Origin: Typha latifolia
Lineage: Eukaryota > Streptophyta > Magnoliopsida > Poales > Typhaceae
Assembly (NCBI GenBank): GCA_019914945.1
Contig: CM034100.1
Coordinates: 5,965,209 to 6,029,208 of the forward strand
Length of the DNA stretch: 64,000 nucleotides
Reading direction: 5' to 3'
This document shows positions 27,612-39,615 of the stretch, in pieces. The position numbers and the translations under genes are program-made. Position 1 is the first letter of the stretch. Every line of letters starts with the position of its first letter. The notes under the pieces are model-generated. The model did not search any database. It was not told the DNA's origin and saw nothing but the letters and a program-made list of their open reading frames with translations.

Positions 27612-27755
27612 ATTGTACTTGTACTGTTATGAGTAATGGTGAATTGGTGCTTTAATTTATTTTTTTTCAATAAGGTTGAGCTAAACTTTATATCTTATAT
27701 ATTTCTCTTGATGAACACCTAAGGCATTCCCAAGATGCTACATATATAGTCTTAA
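27612..27755. repeat. TIP2 3'-flank direct repeat, copy 2
   Basis: Near-identical partner of 25729-25871, displaced by 1883 bases. The high identity points to a recent event, unlike most other repeats in the window. Confidence 0.95.
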
Positions 27756-27845
27756 GTAATTAGTGATGGATTATGTGATCATGGATAGGTTAACAGATTT
27801 TATTTGATGATGTCATGATTATATGTGCACAGGAAAGTATCTGTA

Positions 27846-27937
27846 CGTGACGGGCCCCGCCCGACCTGTCGCATGAGCCGCGCGTGCCGTGTGGGCGCGT
27901 GGGCGCGCACGTGCCGTGCCGGGCAGGGGCGTTATAG
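27846..27937. other. Isolated GC-rich island
   Basis: About 90 bases dominated by GGGCGCG, GTGCCGTG and CCGCGCG words sit within AT-rich DNA. There is no ORF and no obvious hairpin gene. It may be a retroelement fragment. Confidence 0.6.
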
Positions 27938-30368
27938 TATGAATCTACCGTTACTTCATTTTAACTGGATAGTATGCTCCTTGTACACAGAGTTTAGGAA
28001 TTGATAAAAAAAAAAAAAACCTAGTCTGTGAGCCCTACATTATTGAAAGATAATTTAGAACTTAAGAGCTATAACTAATGGATACTTATTCTGAGTCATG
28101 TCTTTCAGTGATTTTGTCACTATAACAAGCCAACAGTTAACAATGTCAGGAATAAAGAGCCAAATTATATTGCAGTGAGTGAGCACTCCAAACAAAGCGC
28201 TACTAGTATTTACTTTATTATGGAGCAAAAGAAAAGTATGGTAATTTGAAATTTTGAATGCACAAAAAGCGACCTCGCGAACTTCTTTTTAAAAAATGCA
28301 CATAAAATACCAAATCAAAGAAAATAGGAAAATGAAAACCGTTCAGATATAACGAATGGGTATTCTCACATGGAATTTGAAGATTTATAAAATGCCAAAT
28401 TGATTTATCAGACACGGTTATTGTTATACAAAATTAAAGAACAAAATGGTAAATACAAACACAAGATACTTACGTGAAAAAAAAAACTTTAAACTCGGAT
28501 AGAAAACTACTAATCATGATCAAATTATTAAAAATGCAGTTGTAATAAAAATACTTACGTATTCGTATTAATCTCTACGACTCAATCTGTAATAACTTTT
28601 CTTAGTAGAATCTGTGATAAAATACTTTTTGTGATTAGTTCCCAACATCTTCGAAATCTCACATGATAAGAAGAAGACGAGATGTATGGAATCAATTCAG
28701 GACCCTCGTCACGGACTCTCTTGAAGCCTTGAGATGATCCTAAAGTTGGCCCCCGAGGATGATAGATAAGATGCCTAGAGTTAGTTTGAAGTCCTAATAA
28801 AGACTTTGCATGAATATTTCATAAATACCCCTTTAATAACAATGCAGATTGGACTTGGAAGACCTCAAGCTGTGCAAGCATTCAAACACTCTATAAGAGT
28901 GCGTTCAAACACACCCTAAGGACGACCTCTGAGATTTTTGATCTTAATTCGTTGGAACCCTTAAAGAATGCCTAGTAGTCATGAAAATCTCTGTTCATAT
29001 GCATTCTAATAACTTTTGAGTGGGTAAAACTGCATCTTGAAATAGTTTTATTTTTCTTCAAATATCTTGTTGACTTCCTCTCTACACTTGCACCAATGCT
29101 TACACATAAAATTTAGATTCTTTTATAAATTCAACATAGTTTGATCAGATTGCCACTTATGAAAGCCTTACATTCTCCTCATTTGACAATTTATGATAAA
29201 ATAACATATTTTATACAAAATATAAATCAACACTCCTCATAAGATCCTAACAGAGCAATGCACAAGTGTTAAGTGAGATACAAATAAAATTTAAAAATTT
29301 TCGTCAACCAATACCAACGTGAAATTCATGTATAGCTAATAATAATAATAATAAATGAAATGCATGTATAAAATAACATGTTGGCATGCATGATACCACA
29401 AGTTAGTTTAAATCACTCTCTCTCCCACTTTTTTTTATTATAAATAACAAAGAGTGCAATCATGGAGGAGAAAATCACAAGCGAGAATGCTCCCCTCAAT
29501 ATCATAATCCTCACTTTGCAAACATCATTATGCAATGAAAAGAATCAATCAAATTCTAAGAATTTTATATTGAGTTTGTATTTTCAAAGTCAATCTCAAA
29601 ATTCCAAATCTGATTCAGATAAATTCAATCATTTCGTTTTCCGAAGAAAAATCACAAGTTTCCAGTATTTTTGACAAGCATAAATATATTGAGTATCCAT
29701 GGCTTGAACACACTGGATGATCCAATAAACACAATCAAATGTAGGTCATCACAAATTTACTCTAGCAAGGTACTAAACACACGAGATTAATTTCAAGATA
29801 GAACTAAACACAAAAGAAGACAGTACTGAAGCCCAATATTAAAAGAAGGTACATGTTAGACTTCATTGCAGAACTTAACTATACTGAAGGAGAACGCAAT
29901 GTTCAGAGAGTAGAGTACTAACAAATAGAACTCATGAGACACCTGCAATCATTATAGTAGACTGCAATTACAGACAAGATGAACAATGGGGAAAAGAATG
30001 AACAAACTTCATAATTTATCTATGCATTCATCAGATAATAGTAGTCATTCTCAAGAGATAACAATCAGAGCCAGATGACCAATGCTTCTGTTCTCTAAAT
30101 CAAGTTGCGCAAGCTTTGGTATCTAAATTTATGGCAAATTCGTACATGATAAATGTCCAACAAACTAATGGCATAAATAACATGAGAACAGGTCAAAGTA
30201 TAATTTTGGCAATTCCAATTTAAAGACCAAACAGATGACATTCCTACACCATCACAAGACACAGAAACATTAACATCAGCCAGCTCTCAGGAAATTATCC
30301 TTGACAACGAGGAATACAAAAATCTACCCCATTGATGATGCATAAATATTCCAGCAGGGCAGTTCCAA
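27938..30368. other. AT-rich spacer and 3' flank of the mL53 gene
   Basis: No gene was found. Bases 28860-28930 share the GTTCAAACAC words of the 6.3 kb repeat. AATAAT runs occur near 29340. The right end, next to 30369, is probably the 3' UTR of the minus-strand mL53 gene. Confidence 0.45.
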
Positions 30369-33300
30369 TCACTGGGGCTTTTCTTCAGCTTTTTTTGGCT
30401 GTAAAAAGAAATATAAATATTTAGTGAAGAACAACACGAACATAATAACAGCATAAAGAGAAAGTTCTGCCTTATATCACCATGTCAATATAATAGAACA
30501 GAAATACAGAATCAACCAAAATAATTTAGTCAAGAAGAATATATCAAACTCAGATTTAGTTCTAAGGTTCCCAGTTTTAACCGATCTCGATCCTGACCGA
30601 AACTAGTCGGTTTGCTGGTTTTCGCTTGGGTATCGACCGATCCCGGTCGAAACGGGTCGGATCCGAGACATCCCCCCCCGCCTCTTTTTTTTTTTTCTTT
30701 CTTTCTCTTCTTTCTCACCTCTTCCACCGGTAATCGAGTAGATCTCCAGCAACCTCGACCTTCGGCAACATTCTCCGACGAAGATCTAACGACCTCGAAC
30801 TCTGGCGACCTCGGATTAGTTTTTTTTTTTTCAATTTCTAATTCCTCTCATTCCCTCTCTCTTTCTCTTCCTACAGTGAAGCAGCAATAGGTACTACGGC
30901 GCACCTGCTGCTGCTGCTGTGAAGTAGCACCAGCTACTGCTGTGGCTGTAAAGAACAGAATATAGGAGAATGAAGTATTGAAATCAATTAAATTGATACA
31001 GTTCATTCTCATAGTTTGTAGAAGCAAAGTCCCGCATTTCCTCTTTATATGGAACAAGAAGACATAGAGGAAGATGTCAAGTTCATGAATAAAGCTGTAG
31101 TCCATAATTACTAACATATACCCTGTAAATGCTTAAATAGAAATATGCATGCTATTTTGAAGTAAGTTCCACGCAAGAAACTTCTAATGTACAAAGGGTA
31201 GGAAATATTTCATATGGTTAAATTTTCTGCAACACCGAAGGTTTTAACGTATGGTCTGGTCCTGCGTATTCACTATTTCCAGATAGAACATTGCAATTTC
31301 CCAGAAATGGCCAAAAGCACCCTTTGAATAAATTAAACTGAACAGAATCTACTAGAAATGTACAGAAAGAAAGGACTATTCCATCTGATTCTTTAGTTTC
31401 AAAGTTATTTTTAATCTAAACTAGAATGCCCTCAATAAGCCTATGTTGGCCAAGAACAAGGTGTTCCAATCTTGCATTCTCCAATGTCTATCTTCTAGAA
31501 TCAACTTGCTCTCTTGAAGCTCAAATGGATAACCGATGATGAATTGTACTATCAATATCAGGAGCAAACCCACCTAGTATAACTTCTCATGGCACCTTAA
31601 AATTATTCAAAATAAAGTTCACAGTTTTTGACCCGACATATGAACTAAACTATAAATTGTGTGATAAAATTGCTTGACCCATCTAAAACAATTATTAATT
31701 GAGTAATCTTCGTGTTTCCATTACAAAACCACTTTAACTCAAATCAACCCATATCAGTCAAACGAGTCTTGTTCATGCCATGTTTCTATCGTGATCGGGG
31801 TCATCTTCACATCATGTTCGGATCAATATATTTAAAATATGATAATGCAGGCAATAAATGAGTTATGATTGTTAAGCAGGTTCATCATGTAGCCTATTTA
31901 ATTAATGGTCAGCTTTGTTCATAAACATCCAACTCATTTATTAAATAAGTTTCATATAGTCATACAGAATATTATGTAGTCAACCCCACACAAACACATC
32001 TTAACTCTAGTATCCAGTTAAACACCTCTAATGTTGAATCAATACAAAAAATTATTCTTTATTAAATCCAGTACTAGCTGTGGATGTTCTCAGAATTAAT
32101 AGCTGAAGTCAAGAAACCCAAAAGAATGCCTCCACTCCTTCCATTCTAGATGCCACCTCAGTTCTCATTGGATCTTCATTACCAAAGCCTCCCAAAGCAA
32201 CACAAAGCATAGAGACAGAATTATTTATTCTTTCGGCTATGTCGTGTGGAATCATTTAACGGAAAAACAACTTCCTCAAAATTATAGGAAATTCTTTTCC
32301 TTGTGTTGTGGAAAATGTAACTGATTTTTTTCACAATTGTCTCAGATTACAAGGAATTCTTACTCAAAATTTCATCTGCAGAAACAACACTATGTAAGGG
32401 AATGCAAATATCGACCTATTACTGAAACACTCTGTATCTCAGTTTTCCGTTGCATCTTAGTTTCATCTACCTCTATTCCTAAAGAATTTAAGAGGGAAAT
32501 CATGTATACTATTGTATATCTCATCAACAATATTCCATCTACATAACAGCTGGAAAACTCCTTTTGAGCATCCTTAACAATCTCTTCCTTGATACTCTCA
32601 TTCTCATATCTTTGACTTGACTTATTTTGTGCATCTCCCAAAATGTAAGTAAAAAAATTAACAAATAAAATGGATCTCTGAATTTGTAGCTTATAGTATT
32701 CAACAGAAGGCGTGTGGTTACTAGTTACAATCCACATTCTTAGATATTGCTTGTATCTCAGCATGTCACAATTTGGGAGAAGATATGTTTGGTTTGCCTT
32801 TCTCAAGCTCAAAGCCAGCCACATTTCTAGAAAAAAAACTATATCCTTGTGCATATCTCCTCCATTGAGCATATTGCTTACCTTGTCATCAAAAGTCATC
32901 CAAAAGATATGCCACATTTCAATATTAAATATCCACACACTCTAGGACAGAGCCTCTGCAGATTGCAGGGTGTTAACAGATACTATGTGGGCTGATATCT
33001 TTCCTTACTAGTACTATACCGTTACCATAGCACATTTCTACTTACCATGTAGAATATAGAATATAGAAGATGCCACAGAATAAAGACCATTCCTAACATT
33101 GTGTATCCTGTACATCTGGTTCTTCCATAAATAAGGTTCTATTTAGTCAGATAGACAAGAAATTCCACTATTACTTCAATTTTCTTAGCAAAACTATCAA
33201 ATCAGATTGAAACTTAACATTGAAGTTATGGACACAAAATTCTAGAATCTTAAGGATGATTCTACATAACCCATGAACTTCCCGTCTATGTGCTACAAGA

Positions 33301-34645
33301 AAACTTGCCAGTTGTTGGAGTGCAAGAAGGATGATATTAAAAAAATCGTCAACAAGATAAGATTCCTCATCAAGCTTGTAGCACCGACAATCAGGGAATT
33401 CACTTGATTCCTGTAATCTCTATGGAAGCATGTCATCTAGTTGAATGATCACTCTATCAAGTACTTTAATCCTACAGTTCTTTAATATTAGTTTAACAAG
33501 AAACATATAAGCAAGTCATTTACTTGATCTTGGTCATTACATCAGTTACTTTTATCATACTGCTTTGTTGATATAAGTTTTAAAAGCAGCAAGCCGAACT
33601 TTATCTACATTGTAAATACATATCTAGTCTTTGTATTTCAGAAAATATTTGTTATCATCAGCTTTCTGTGATCACCATTAAAATATTGTTTACCAGTGGC
33701 GTGAAACTATAGAATGTCTTTAGAATAATTTCGTTACAACTTTGTATCAGTTTATTTATTAGACAGAGGAGACTTGGTACCAAACAACAAGCTTTCTATG
33801 TGGAAATAACATAACAACATATTGGTAACTTACCAACTACTCTAAAACCTTAAGATATTAGAGAACAATAGTTTTTATATTTTATATTCTGATACTCTCA
33901 TTCACTTCTGGGCTAAAATATTTTGAGACCTAAAAAATAAATTTAATTCAAATTGGTGGAGTTTTATATTTTCAGGCAAAAAGGCATGACACAAGGTTTA
34001 AATCCATGACCACTGGCTCTGATACCATAGCTCTGATACCATGTTAACTCACCATCTAACTTAAAAGCTCAAGCCGTTATAAATGGTAGTTTCTATACTT
34101 TAGATTCTAACACATACCCCGCAACTTGTCTGGCTAAATGAGCAATTGAACTGGAAGAAATGAGGCAACGTAAAAGCATTCCATGTGCAGGGTCTCGATT
34201 ACTTTTCAAGGAAACACAAAGCAACTAGCATGCCCAGAACTTGTATGACGAAATGCTCAAACGAGATTCCAGTCGAAGGAGTCCATACCTTTGTACCAGG
34301 GAAAGACTGGTGGATCTCTTCCTCGGGGATAAGAACGGGCCATGACTCGCCGGCCTCGCGAAACATCTGCTCGGTCTCGAGGAGCTGCCCGCGATCGAGG
34401 ATTTGCTGGCGGATGACCTGGGCGGGTGTGCCGACGGCATCGATGGCCTCCTCGACGCCGTTGACGTAGGTGACGACGACGCGCGGCACGGCGTCGTCGG
34501 TGCGACGCTGCAGCTCGACCGTGCAGGCGGGGTTCGATTCCTTCGCCTTGCGGGCGTTGCACTGCGCGAGCAGCTCCACGCACGCCGCCTTGCGAGGATC
34601 GAGGGCGTTGTACTCGATCCGCACCTTGGACAGAAATTTCAGCAT
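30369..34645 (-). CDS. Mitochondrial large-subunit ribosomal protein, mL53 type
   Basis: A nuclear gene for a small mitoribosome protein. Exon 1 (34645-34289) encodes 119 residues from MLKFLSKVRIEYNALDPR to HQSFPGTK. It is followed by a GTATGG donor. Exon 2 (30398-30369), after a TTTTTACAG acceptor, adds PKKAEEKPQ and a TGA, giving 128 residues with matching phase. Reading on past the donor gives a 148-codon ORF that is not the real end. The core pattern (VRI-FNALDPR, FLAQ/LLAQCNARKAKESNPAC, VTYVNGVEE) matches the conserved plant protein related to animal MRPL53 with its thioredoxin-like fold. The lone intron is 3890 bases and carries a TRIM-like element, another repeat and an unrelated gene relic. 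Family identity is good; the mL53 name is my best assignment. Confidence 0.8.
30545..30900. mobile_element. Repeat fragment in the mL53 intron
   Basis: CCGATC/GGTCGG-rich words (30575-30665), a C/T-rich run and GACCTCG-rich DNA sit abruptly in the AT-rich intron. This is typical of a dispersed plant element carrying ACCG/CGGT pairs. No family could be assigned. Confidence 0.4.
32100..33480 (-). pseudogene. Decayed multi-exon gene relic nested in the mL53 intron
   Basis: Coding-like minus-strand segments lie in series. About 33470-33180 reads VLDRVIIQLDDMLP, a stop, then YLVDDFFNIILLALQQLA and HRREVHGLCRIILKILEFC; after a frame change it continues to an exon-like end at FYM|GTAAGT near 33043. 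A second segment begins after ATCTGCAG near 32960 and is open for 182 codons (32938-32390). A third, about 32230-32110, reads GGFGNEDPMRTEVASRMEG. Stops and frameshifts separate them. The leucine-rich helical character suggests a large helical-repeat protein, but I do not recognise the family. It has the same strand as mL53 and is unlikely to be functional. Confidence 0.55.
33823..34112 (-). mobile_element. TRIM-like miniature LTR retroelement in the mL53 intron
   Basis: Two ~71-base LTR-like segments (34042-34112 and about 33823-33893) flank about 150 bases. On the minus strand the first LTR starts TGTTAGAATC and ends GTTAACA. Next comes TGGTATCAGAGC, the classic primer binding site complementary to initiator methionine tRNA, present twice (34041-34030 and 34027-34016). 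Flanks CATAT and CATAC (33818-33822, 34113-34117) fit a 5-bp target duplication with one change. With no coding capacity it is a non-autonomous TRIM. Confidence 0.78.
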
Positions 34646-36585
34646 CCTCCTTTGCTCCCTCCTTTTCTATTCTCTAGATCTCGAGTCCTTTTCTCTTACC
34701 GCAACTCTTCTCTTCTCCGAGTGCTTGGGTTGGAAATTCGAACGGAGGGGGTGAATAGGTGAACGGAGATGGGACAGTGCACTTATTGGGGAGTTTTTGA
34801 CTAAACTATATTACTAAATAGAGAAAGTTACTCAAACTTATTACTAAATAGAGGAAGATTCACCCTAGCCATAACACTAATTTTTTCTTTAAGATTAAGT
34901 TAAAAAAATTTAAATATATAAAATATTAATTAGTTTAATACTTTAGGATTTTGCTTAGGGATAAAATGCTGACTATAATAAATTAAACCTCATTTAGTAA
35001 TAAATTTAAAGAGTAGTATATTTGGGTAAAAAAAATTATAACAAGACTAGTTTGATTAAAAGTTAATTTTAAATGGTGCTAAAAGATTGGAGCCTCAAAA
35101 TGGAACCAATTCAAGCTTGATTAGGAATCCAGACTTGAAATTAAGTTCAAATTTTATTTCTAGCATCCACCTCCGCTGCTCTACGATTCCAAGCGTCCAG
35201 TCCTTTTGCTCGGTTGCTCCACCTCCACTCTTCCACTCTACAGCTCCACCTCCACCTCCACCTCCATTGCTCTACGGTTCTAAGCTCCATCACATCGCTC
35301 CATCCACCACCACTCCTTACACTTCCACTAACCAGCTCTTGTCGTTAGCCCATAAAAATAAGAAATATTGATTAAAAAAAAAAACATTCTGCATTTTGCT
35401 TTTTAAAATATTACACCCTATTCTATTAGTATTTATCAATCAATCCCTGCATCATGGATTTAATCTTCAAGAACACTCTAATGTTAGTTTTCTTAACCAA
35501 AGGTAACCTTATACATTAGCTAAATTAACTGGTGAAAAAGGACCAATATACTCTTGAATAATAACTTATTCCTATCGAACTCTCTCTCTCTCTTTGCATA
35601 AACTAGTGCTCCGCAAAAATACCAAAAAACCTTCTTCTCTTCATCAAAACCCTTGGTTGATCTCTCTTATCTAGCTGCATTCGTATATCAATCAGAGTTC
35701 AATTGTTGGTCTCTATTCTTATTAAGGCCGAGGCTTGTTGATCTCTCTTCTCCTCTCTCTTTCTCTTTACTGTGGCAAAGCTATAATTCTATGATTGAAA
35801 GACACATCGAGGAAGACGACCGATGATCATAGTAAGCTTCCTTCAAATATGATCCTTTTTAAATGCATTACTTCATATCAGGCCTTTTGTCAATTTGTTT
35901 AATTACTATAGCGTGAAGTTTTTGTATGCCTATATTAAGACAATAATAGTTTGAAAATTTGTCCATATGTATGTATGCATTTGTTGCAGAATAATTTAAA
36001 ATGCATTTTTAATTAGTAAATTGCAGTATAGTTTTAAGTGCATCTCTTAATCAGTCAATTGCTTTTGTTTAGTCATATTAGTAGTATTTTTAAAAGCATA
36101 TCTTAGTAATGTTTGTTGCTTTTTCTCTCTATAGATGAGAAAATATTTCAACAATAAAATTATGTTAAGGGGGTTCTTGTAAGGTGAATTTAATTACTTC
36201 CTATCCCAAAAATGTTAATGGATAGTAACATACCTTCATAATTTATCATGATTATGCATAGTTAATTGTTTTCGTGAAATAAAGAGTAATTTCCATTGCA
36301 ATTATGATATAAGACAAATCCTTTGATGGCCATATGTATAGGACAGCGAACAATGACAATGAAGTACTAAAAATGCTCGATGAGTACTCTTTTGGCGAAG
36401 ATAAAATTGTTCGGTATTATTAGTGTTGCTGAAAAGATGAGTTGAATAATATATCTATCAAATAAGAGAAAATTACAAATAAGGCATTTGCAGAGACAGA
36501 GGTAGAGATAGTGAATAAGATTGTGATGTGAACCGAGTTAGATCAAATCGTATTATGAGAATATTGAGCTCGATGGATCGAGTCT
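34646..36585. other. mL53 5' flank and repeat-rich spacer
   Basis: Bases 34646-34780 are probably the mL53 5' UTR/promoter (CT-rich on the + strand). Bases 35160-35340 form a CCACCTCC/GCTCCA-rich low-complexity stretch, and 35580-35780 is CTCT-rich. No protein-coding gene was recognised. Confidence 0.45.
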
Positions 36586-36589
36586 ATTT

Positions 36590-36790
36590 ATCTTTTAATT
36601 AATTTATGTTTATGTAAGCCTTTAAGATAAGTCTAGTTAAGTCATGTAAGCTATTAAGGCAAGTTCAATTAAGTTATGTAAGTCACTAAGATAACTTTAA
36701 TTAAATCATATAAGTCACTGAGACAACTTCAATTAAGTTATACAAGCATCTAAAACAAGTTCTAGTTTGAATCATATAAGTATTTAGGGC
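36590..36790. repeat. Minisatellite, ~35-bp unit, inverse of the 7.2 kb array
   Basis: Four to five degenerate units on the theme AAGTTATGTAAGTCACTAAG / TCATGTAAGCCTTTAAG. The reverse complement of the unit matches the array at 7228-7430. Confidence 0.7.
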
Positions 36791-39330
36791 TAAGTTTGAG
36801 TAAAACTCATTTTCTCTTTATTATACACCAATAAGTCCCTCTCATTTTGACTATTCCATGTTCTATTAAAAATGCAGCAAATGGGTAACATTACAGTGGA
36901 GCTATTTGGACGCAAAATAAAATTTAACTAGTTGTTGAAAATTGATGACTCATTAATAGGTATTCTACTCAATACTTAAGCAAAGCAATTGAACTTGTTG
37001 ATCCTAATTGAGTTAACGGAGCTAAGTTATATTTATATGCTTGGCATGGCTCACTAAGCTAAACAAGCAAATCGAGCTAAACTCGAGATGGCTCGAATTC
37101 TTTTTTAGCCTAGCAAGAACCTAAAGACATATAAGGGTGTCAAAATAAACGAGCAGCTTAAGCTTGGCTTGGCTAATAATGATCGGAACTCAATTTTTCA
37201 AGTACAGTATGATTACATTCTACCTCCAATAGGCTAATCATCTGAACTGTGAGCCCAGAACCAATAGAAACAGGCCCAAATCCAGGAGTTGGAAGGCTGG
37301 GCTTCTCTTTTAACTCTTAAATTCACTTTCAACTTATCTCCCCCTTCTTGCCCAACATTTCTCTCTTCCAATCCCAATCTCGATCTTAAATTTTTCTAAT
37401 GATGTTACTCCCAATTGTCTCTCCCTAGCAATTTCTATAAATATTTCCCCTTCTCTTGTAGCCCATATGTGCATAAAAGCAGTAGATAGTTTTATAAATT
37501 TAATTGACCCACCCTAAGAATTATCTCTTTTTTTATATATTTTAGATTAGAAAGCATATCCAGATTAGTAAGTGAACATCATAGTTTCTCTACTCTAGGT
37601 TAGAAATATTATTACAAATTATTCCACACAAAAAGCCAATTACAATTATTCCACTGATTTGACTCAAATTATTTTAAAATTTCTTCCTCTCTCCTACTGC
37701 CCACTTATGTCATTCCACAAACAAAAAATTCAATTAAAATATTTCCAGTCATTCTCCTCTCTCCTGCTACCTACATACCTACATATTTTATTGTATATTT
37801 ACAAGTATGCAGTGCACACCTACAATAAAAATAATGCACATCTACTGTACATAGAATATTTCAATTTAAATCCATATATCAAATCAAGGTATTTTAATTA
37901 ATTTTCACTTCTTACTTATACTTTACTTCACTTTATGCCATATTAAAAGTAATTATTATATCACTATTTTAACTTATGAGTGAACATAGAATTAATTATT
38001 TCTAAAATAAAATTATATTTTATGAGTACTAATAAGAATGATTATTCTAAGATAAGCATTATTTCTAATGAACACGATAGTGTGGAAAGGCTATTTTTTT
38101 AAGTCACTAAACTCCATCACTGATGAGCTTGAATTTTTGTATGAGTTTACTCTTTAGTAAAGTGCTCAGTCTGTTAAAATTCATACTATTTTTTACATAG
38201 TGCTGTTGGCTGGCCAAGCAAGAGGCTTGTCTCTAAAGTGTCTAATTTATCTCATCTATATTATTATGCTTGAGTGTTTGCTTAGATACCTACTTTAATT
38301 ATTGTTCAGTTAATAATACAATCAAGTGTGAGGCTTATCCTTATATCTTTTGTTATATTCTCTCTCTCTCTTTGTATCACTTTGTAATCGGTTGTCTAAA
38401 TTGAATGATATGATCAATCTATAGACTTTCTTTAAAAAAAATATAGAAAGTCTTAATGTCACGTTTTTTTTCGTTCGGAGGCATCAATGATATCATAACT
38501 CATAGAGCTTAGGTATAATTTATTTGGTCTTTATCTATCTTTTTGCAACCAAAGAATACTTTGGAATAATTACCCTCTTATATCCTCGTTTTCCAATCAA
38601 ACTCCCTTTTTATTTTATAATAAATAGTTTATTATATTATAAATACATTAAATAAATTCATGGGTCAAATTATAAATAAATTAAATGAGTCAACATAATA
38701 AATACGAGCACTACCTGTTTAATAATAGGGTTAGACGGGTTGGACAATTTGATCCGTTGATAACTCGAATTTAATTAGTCTAAATTCAAACTCATTTAAA
38801 AAATCAAATTAAATTATTGTTGGGTCACTTTTATCACCCGTAATCTTATCCACCAACCATCTTTAATATTTCTTTTTGCCTTTATATGATATTGACTATA
38901 TTGTAATCTAGACAAAGTCAAATTGATGAGTAGACAGAATCTATCAAAAATATAAATACTTTGTCTGCAAACGTGACAAAAAGAGTGGGTGGGAGTAAAG
39001 GTAGCACCAATGTGACCTTACCGTCAACATATAATATAGTATTGTCCAAGCATATAAAATAAATGTATATAAAAACATCAAGAAGTTAAGTGTTGTCCTC
39101 GGAACAATTACTATAAACATATAATATAGTATTAATTTCAATTATTACCGTAGCTCGGTGATTGAGTTTTACTAATTTAAGATGATAATATTTAATTTTC
39201 ATCGTAAATATTGAAGCTAATATTTAGTATATTTTTTTTATCGAATATTATTTGTATATAGTTTTAAATTTGTTATGATATATTTCTTAAAAAAACTTAG
39301 TCAAATTATCTAATCTATATATTAAGAAGT
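36791..39330. other. Dispersed-repeat spacer
   Basis: Bases 36880-37200 (TTGAAAATTGATGACTCATT, GGCTCACTAAGCTAAACAAG) share words with 53380-53620, marking a dispersed family. Bases 38700-38850 hold a GGGTTAGACGGGTT fragment like hAT-type MITE ends. No gene seen. Confidence 0.45.
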
Positions 39331-39374
39331 TAGTAATTCTCTTTATACCAAAGCACTATTTGCATGTGCATGGC

Positions 39375-39615
39375 TTGCAATATTATTTGAGACTTCCAAA
39401 CTAAACTCCCTTCCTAGTTTGCTTTGCTACCTTATTTTTTTTTTTGAACTAAAGATCCCTATCATCCAAAATAGAATTTTTAATCCAACACAAGAATCCA
39501 TTCTTTCGCAATCAATTGTTGGAAGGATCTCTTTTAGGTGACAGGTAGCTTCATTGGCTCATTAAAAGAAGCAAGGAAACTTGTAGATTTGGTAGAGAAT
39601 CGAAGTGAATATGAT
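39375..39615 (+). pseudogene. Partial duplicate of the GT47 first exon
   Basis: The segment aligns with 42560-42780 in exon 1 of the downstream GT47 gene. Shared blocks include TTATTTGAG-CTCCAAACT, GCTTTGCT-CC, ATCATCCA-AATA and GGTGAC-AGGTAGCTTCATT. Frame-breaking indels, a T-run insertion and stops rule out function. It covers only part of exon 1 and lies about 3.2 kb upstream in the same orientation, so it is a tandem fragment, not a retrocopy. Confidence 0.8.

Noticed and set aside
34199..34645. Full 148-codon ORF as the mL53 protein
   Set aside because: The conserved protein ends PKKAEEKPQ, encoded after a phase-0 intron at 30398-30369; residues after FPGTK in the long ORF are intronic.
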